Source: Arcuatula senhousia (lineage: Eukaryota > Mollusca > Bivalvia > Mytilida > Mytilidae). From it: a stretch of DNA of 64,000 nt. The stretch is from assembly GCA_963971305.1 (NCBI GenBank), contig OZ020304.1, positions 34,396,502 through 34,460,501 of the forward strand, read 5' to 3'. Each line of letters begins with the position of its first letter. Within the stretch, counting starts at the first letter, position 1. The notes below the pieces were generated by a model. The model was not told where the DNA came from. It saw nothing but the letters and a program-made list of their open reading frames with translations, and made no database searches. Shown one piece after another: positions 58,556 through 64,000 of this stretch. The position numbers and the translations under genes are program-made.

Positions 58556-59865
58556 AGCTCACCTGGCCAAAGGCCATGTGAGCTATTGCCATCACTTGGC
58601 GTCCGTCGTCGTCGTCCGTCGTCGTCGTCGTTAACTTTTCTTCAAACTTCTCCTCTGAAACGGCTGCACAGATTCAAACCAAATTTAGTTTGGTGGTACT
58701 TTATGGTATCCCCCACATAACTGATGTGGGGATTTTTGATCCGTCGAAAAACATGGCCACCGTTGCTAAAAATAGACCAGGGGGGTCAGACTACTGTTTT
58801 TGGCTTGTAAATCAAAAAGTATAAGAGATAGATGAAATCTGATGCCACCCTATTGCTTCAGCATCAAAATTTCTACAAAAGTCTCCAAGTTGTCAGATGA
58901 CCCCTTATAGGGGTTACAGCCCCTTAAAGGTGAAAAATAGCTTTTTTCATGTTTTTGCCCTATAGTATGAAAACTATTGCAGATAGAGAAAAGCTGTTGC
59001 TTGCTTAAATGTTCAGCTCATTTAGCTCTACAAAAGTCTCCATAGGGTCGAAATTGTCAGATGACTGCTTATAGGGGTTACGGCCACTGAAATAATGTTT
59101 TTTCATGTTTTTGGCCTATGGAATGAAAACTATTGCAGATAGAGAGAAGCTGCTGCTTGCTTAAATGTTCAGCTAATTTAGCTGTACAAAAGTCTCCATA
59201 GGGTCGAAGTTGTCAGATGACCCCTTATAGGGGTTACGGCCCCAAAAATTTTTTTTTCATGTTTTTGGCCTATAGAAAGAAAACTATAGCAGATAGAGAA
59301 AAGCTGTTGCTTGTTTAAATGTTCAGTTCATTTAGCTCTACTAAAGTCTCAATAGGATCCAAGTTGTCAGATGACCCTTAATAGGGGTTACGGCCCCTAA
59401 AATAACCTTTTTCATGTTTTTGGCCTATAGAATGAAAACTATAGCAGATAGAGAAAAGCTGTTGCTTGCTTAAATGTTCAGCTCATTTAGCTTTACAAAA
59501 GTCTCCATAGGGTTGAAGTTGTCAGATGACCCCTTATAGGGGTTACGGCCCATAAAATGATGTTTTTTCATGTTTTTGGCCTATAGAAAGAAAACTATAG
59601 CAGATGGAGAAAAGCTGTTGCTTGCTTAAATGTTAAGCACATATAGCTCTACAAAAGTCTCCATAGGGTCAAAGTTGTCAGATGACCCCGTATAGGGCTA
59701 CGGCCCCTAAAATAACGGGTTTTCGTGTTTTTGGCCTATAGAATGAAAACTTTAGTAGATAAAGAAAAACTAGTGCTTGCTTAAATGTTCAGCTCATTTA
59801 GCTCTACAGATTAAAGGGTTGACATCAAGACCAGGTGAGCGATTTAGGCTCCTGGGAGCCTCTTG
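58556..59865 (-). repeat. Hairpin-ended repeat family, copy L (reverse), ~156-bp satellite
   Basis: Left edge AGCTCACCTGGCCAAAGGCC + atgtgagct is the intact 3' hairpin reversed, followed by a GTC-rich tract. The right edge GGTGAGCGATTTAGGCTCCTGGGAGCC is the 5' end reversed. The array has about six units of ~156 bp ('gcttgcttaaatgttcagctcatttagctctac', 'gtcagatgacccc'), the reverse complement of copy E's units. Confidence 0.9.
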
Positions 59866-60439
59866 TTACCCATTGTAATGCCAATTTGTTATTGCAAAAT
59901 TTCTCCAAACGTGAAAAGTATGTTGTCATTAAAAAATGTGTAACAAATCATATATTTGTAAGATGATTTAGATTCAAATGTAGAATTAAAGCCCAAACCA
60001 ACAGAGCGCCAGAATTTTATACAAAGTTGTGCATCCGAAAATGCAGATTTTTGTGCATATTGTAAGTTTTCGAAAATGATTTTAAAGAAATATGCACACC
60101 ATATACCGATATGGAAGGTATGTTACGTTCAAGATTAGGAAAACGGATAATTGGAAAACTAAATCATGCTAAGCATACCCCAAAAAGTACCAATTATTAC
60201 TACTGTTCGATCAATTTGATATACTAGTAGATGATTTAAATTAATAAGAATTAAGACAGACAAAATAGATAAAAGTGAATGAAAAAAAAAATCCATCTAA
60301 AAGGCCTAAGTACCTACATGAAGAAATAGTGTGTTAGAAAAACAGAATTTCAACACATATGTCAATGAATTTTGTTGATAAGATATTACTAGTAGACAAA
60401 CTAAGAATAGTTTAATCCTGCCAGCCTTTGTGTTTTCTT
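59866..60439. other. Non-coding interval
   Basis: AT-rich; no repeat or exon recognised. Confidence 0.4.
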
Positions 60440-62706
60440 AAATGGTTTATGCACTTTTTGTTAAATGGAAAGGCATGTAATCGGAGCAGATATGGTTTAC
60501 AACCTAAATTAAGGACCTACCATTGATATTCTAGCTACATACCTTTATAACCATTTAAATATCACTCAGTCAGGAGATATAATTATTTGAAGGTAAAAAG
60601 TATTTGCTTAGATTAAAAGCTTTGTATGGTCATTCATTATTTGTCTGCATTCTCAAGAACACTAACTGGTTTTACAAAACTCTTCATTACAATATTATTT
60701 ATTCTTGTCACTCATATATGAAGCGTACATCTGAAGCAGTGTCTTCATTTATGAATGCAAAATATACCTTTCTTTGTGAGTAAGATCTAATGCGTAACAA
60801 AGCCAAAGTTTTTTAGCCAACCTTGGTCATAACTTGGCTGGCGCAGATTCAGACAGGGGGCAACCGACGCAGTGTGCCCCTATCCAACACCAAATCCTGG
60901 ATCCGTGCCTGCTTGGAGTTCACCTATTCGTTCGTTAAATTTTCTTCTTTCTTAAACCCTTTTAATATTAAGGAATTGCTTTCACATTCTGTATACGTGG
61001 TTTTTAGGATGTTTTCTACTAAGCTTGTGAAAAAATATACCCACCGATCAACAAACATTGTCGACATAATATTTCTAAAAATAGAACATTGGCATAAAGT
61101 CAATAGTTCTTGTTATGAAACTTTAAAGGTATTTATCAGAGAAAGAGAAAATCTGAAGCAATCCACTTCAATAAAAGCTCTACAAAACTTTGCATAGAGT
61201 CGTAGTTGTCCGACAACACTTTATACGAGTAATTTTGCTTTATTTGTAAAAAACGACTATTTTCGTAGTTTAGAAAAAAAAACATAATATTTAATCCTAG
61301 AGATAAAGTAACATTGTCAGAGTTGAATTATCTTATTTTCAAGAGTTATGCTCTTAAACTGTATTTTCTAACAATTTTAATTAATATTTTTTGAAATTTT
61401 CTGACAACTTGTTTCAATGTATACTTTACTTTGCTTATAATAAGATTGTTCAATAAATGTTAGATACTGTCCTAGGTGAAAATTATAGCAATGAAAACTC
61501 TTTAGTGAGCAGGCTCACATATCCATTGCGTCAGCATATTTGACAGTCAAAGTGGACTCGCTTAACAGGAAGTAGATGAGCGACAGACTTTATAACGCAT
61601 CCCACCATATATTATTTCTTCCTGAGGCTGCTTGCCAAATGTCAAAAACCTACGATTTATATTCGTTGAGAAATCTGTTATGAAAATTCTGATACTTTTG
61701 AAAAAAAATCAACAGACAAACAGGAAGTAAATGATCAACAGGCAAAAATAACGTCTGCTAAATTATATTTGTCTTAGTTTAATGATGTAATATCAAGGCG
61801 TTCAAAAGTTATGCTGCGAAAACCAATTTCTTTTAATATATTTTAAAAATGTCCCCTTGTAACCTTGACCTTTGATCACAAAATCAATGGGCTTTTTTTC
61901 TTACTTCTCAAGCTTTAATATATGCAAGAGTCATGAAAATCTATAACGTTCAAAAAAGTTATGCAACAAAAACATTTTCACTTTATAATTTTCATGTGTC
62001 ACATGAGACCTAAAGCTTTCAATCAAAATCCATATCATATGCCTTTTTCCTACCTTATAATCTTCAATGTGTGGAATGGTCTTGAAGCTTTATCAAAGTG
62101 TTTAAGAGGTATTGCTGCGGAAACCAATTTTCCTTTATTTTTGTTCAAAAGTTTTTCACTTCTGATCTTGACCTTTGCGGATTTGATCCAAAATTAGCCT
62201 CTTTTTATATGTGCTACTTTTCTGAAATTCTATCAAAGTGTTTAAAAATTATGCTTCAGAAAACCATTTATAAAATTTCCAAGTTTTTTTATTTGTTACC
62301 TTGAGATTTGACCCCAAAATAGACGACTTGTTTTTCCAATAATCTTCAACGAGTATAAGTTCGATGCTTGAAAGTTTAATTTCGGGATGACGGACGGATA
62401 GACGAAAGCTGAATTCTATGATATTCCGTTTTCACAGAAAACCAGGGAAGAAATAAATTAAATAAAGCAGAAATTCTTTTGAAATTTTATCAATTTTCAA
62501 TGCAAAAAATAAATCAGTAAAATTATTATTTCAGTAAGTAATAAATTATACCCGCATCCATAACTATGCTGACTTGAAAATAAATGTCTCTTCAATTCAT
62601 TTAGTTACTGTCAACAGATCTCTTCGTTAATCTAAATTTGGCAATTATGACAACATGAATTTAAAAAATTACACTGAAAATAAAAATCATACCACTTTTT
62701 AGTTAT
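60440..62706. other. Segmental duplication 2, copy 2
   Basis: Compact counterpart of 51655-57169 without copy I, the A-rich block and the 381-bp triplication. Includes the open stretch at 60823-61197, which has no domain and is interrupted in the other copy; not called a gene. Confidence 0.7.
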
Positions 62707-62860
62707 ACAAGAGGCTCCCGGGAACATGATTTGCTCACCTGGTCATAGGGTAATAAGGATCTCTTCTAAGTTCATCTGACAATTTTCATCTAGAGACTTT
62801 TGTAGAGCTTAAAATAAGCTGAAGGTTTAAGCAAGTAACAGCTTTTCACTATCTGTGATT
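62707..62860 (+). repeat. Hairpin-ended repeat family, 5' fragment (M)
   Basis: ACAAGAGGCTCCCGGGAACATGATTTGCTCACCTGG, then 'agagacttttgtagagctt.aaataagctgaagg'; ends near 'tctatctgtgatt'. Counterpart of fragment J. Confidence 0.75.
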
Positions 62861-63201
62861 TTGGGTTTTTGCTCTAACTATGCAGATGACATCTTTACCA
62901 CCTGTATTACTTAAAAATATGATTTAAGATTTACATGAAGCCTAAAAGCTTGTCTGTTCATAACTTTTGGGTAACAGTGGAAATTTTCTGCAAGGCAAAA
63001 TACCATATAGGCATTTTTATATCTGATGTTTTCAAGTCTAAAATCTAAAAATCTAAAATATGACATGTAACATATAAATCAGATTTAAGTCTCAAAACAA
63101 TGATATTTATTTATTATTCAAATACAAACATTTATACTAATTTGCATCCTTTAACCATTGACTATTCATAATTATACTGAAAATTTTCTTTCAGGGTATC
63201 A
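62861..63201 (+). other. Upstream of the B-box gene, with a candidate splice acceptor
   Basis: AT-rich, with a pyrimidine tract and AG (ttttctttcag) at about 63185-63194, seven bases before the ATG at 63202. This suggests that a 5' untranslated exon lies upstream and the coding part begins in exon 2. Confidence 0.5.
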
Positions 63202-64000
63202 ATGGCCTCCAATTTATGCAACACATGTACATGTATACAACAGAAGAAGCCACCAGACCCTGTCGTCTTTTGCACCCAGTGTAGTCTACTGATGTGCAAA
63301 TTTTGTTACGACACTCATAACCAAGTCAAGGAGACTAAAAATCATGAAGTCATAGCACACCAAGACTTTCAAAAGCTACCACCGTTTATATTGAATACCA
63401 ACCTGTATTGTTCCCAGCACCAACAAAGTTTCCAGTATTTCTGTAATTTCTGTAGAATGCATGATGAACTGGCTTGTAAAGGATGTAAAACAATGTTTCA
63501 TAATAAATGTGATGAGGTACTTAAGATTGAGGATATTGTCCAAAATGTCAAAAAATCTGTGCTTTTTGAAGACACAATTACCGAGATAGAAGCTCTGTGT
63601 GTAACTTTGAGAAAAGTTTATGAATATCGCTATCAAAATATAAAACAGTTAAAAAGTAACCTCAAGAAGGTGGAAAAATCAGAGAGCAGAAGTGTGATAA
63701 TGTCATTGATTACTTGAAAAGACTGATGGATAAGTCAATTTCTGAGTTAAATACTTTGCACCATGACAAATGAATTGTTAAATTCATCAAAATCAATGCA
63801 ATCTAGAGCAAGGAAATTTAGTGAAATCCTTGACCAAAAAGACAGCATTAAAAATCATGCTTCTAACATTCAAACCTTTATTGGACTGAAAGAAATGGAG
63901 AAGATGGTGACCGAAACAAATATGAAGCTTAATGAACTGTCGGACAATAATAAACTCGGGCAGATTACTATGGAATTTGACATGAATGAGACTATTAAGG
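63202..64000 (+). pseudogene. Double B-box, coiled-coil (TRIM-like) gene with two frame breaks, running off the edge
   Basis: The first frame 63202-63717 encodes 171 residues. A first B-box-type zinc module lies at ~6-50 (C6, C9, C24, C27, C32, C35, H39, H48). A second is at ~70-105 (CSQH, CNFC, CKGC, H100, C103). A helical region follows (IEDIVQNVKKSVLFEDTITE). No RING precedes them, as in many bivalve TRIM-like proteins. Near 63680 coiled-coil coding shifts frame (REQKCDNVIDYLKRLMDKSI) and meets a TGA near 63772. It then resumes in a third frame (NELLNSSKSMQSRARKFSEI) to the window edge. Such proteins usually act as ubiquitin-ligase or signalling scaffolds, often with C-terminal NHL-type repeats; the C-terminus is outside. 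The breaks mean a pseudogene or indel errors in the assembly; zinc ligands are all intact, which slightly favours error or recent loss. Confidence 0.7.

Noticed and set aside
60823..61197. 124-codon open frame
   Set aside because: Lies in duplicated non-coding DNA, is not conserved as a frame in the paralogous region 52000-52740, and has no recognisable domain.
10029..62860. Firm assignment of the hairpin-ended family to Helitrons
   Set aside because: The 3' hairpin and CTAA-like end fit, but the 5' terminus does not start with TC and no Rep/helicase sequence is in the window.

Overview
The window looks like gene-poor, AT-rich nuclear DNA of a bivalve mollusc, most probably a marine mussel (Mytilidae). 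The evidence is a spliced gene of the 'short-chain collagen C4-like' type, metazoan IRAK4-type kinase and double B-box (TRIM-like) genes, intronless pyruvyl-transferase-like type II membrane proteins, Penelope-type reverse transcriptases, and several dispersed repeats that I associate with bivalves. The species is inference: no mitochondrial, rRNA or tRNA marker is present.

Layout. 1-590: remnant of a Penelope-like element running off the left edge. 1794-3079: repeat element built of ~183-bp tandem units. 5638-7236 (-): intronless IRAK4-like kinase. 7878-7995: perfect fold-back hAT-type MITE. 8790-11340 (-): decayed reverse transcriptase split by another element. 13512-16503: element with a ~491-bp satellite inside. 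18369-19631 (-): first polysaccharide-pyruvyl-transferase-like gene. 19836-29780: layered mobile DNA. 30600-31322 (+): two phase-compatible exons of an unrecognised gene or gene relic. 39391-40662 (-): second pyruvyl-transferase paralogue. 43441-44605: hAT-type element. 47366-51160 (-): four-exon secreted collagen-C4-like gene with an antisense reverse transcriptase in intron 3. 51655-62860: a second duplicated region with layered insertions and a perfect 381-bp tandem triplication. 63202-64000 (+): start of a double B-box gene with two reading-frame breaks.

Two segmental duplications organise the window. About 18300-30412 is paralogous to about 39340-44727, which explains the two pyruvyl-transferase genes. 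About 51655-57450 is paralogous to about 60440-62860. Because each duplicate carries insertions the other lacks, the window supplies its own 'empty sites' that define transposon ends and target-site duplications.

The dominant repeat is a family with at least a dozen copies, about a fifth of the window. It starts with an interrupted palindrome (GGCTCC-NN-GGAGCC) followed by GCTCACCTGG, and ends with a GAC/GACG-rich tract and a hairpin within AGCTCAC...GGTGAGCT. Its 3' stem shows paired base changes between copies, and its interior expands into different satellites. This is the most system-like signal here. The protein-coding genes do not form a pathway; they are independent loci in a repeat-rich landscape.
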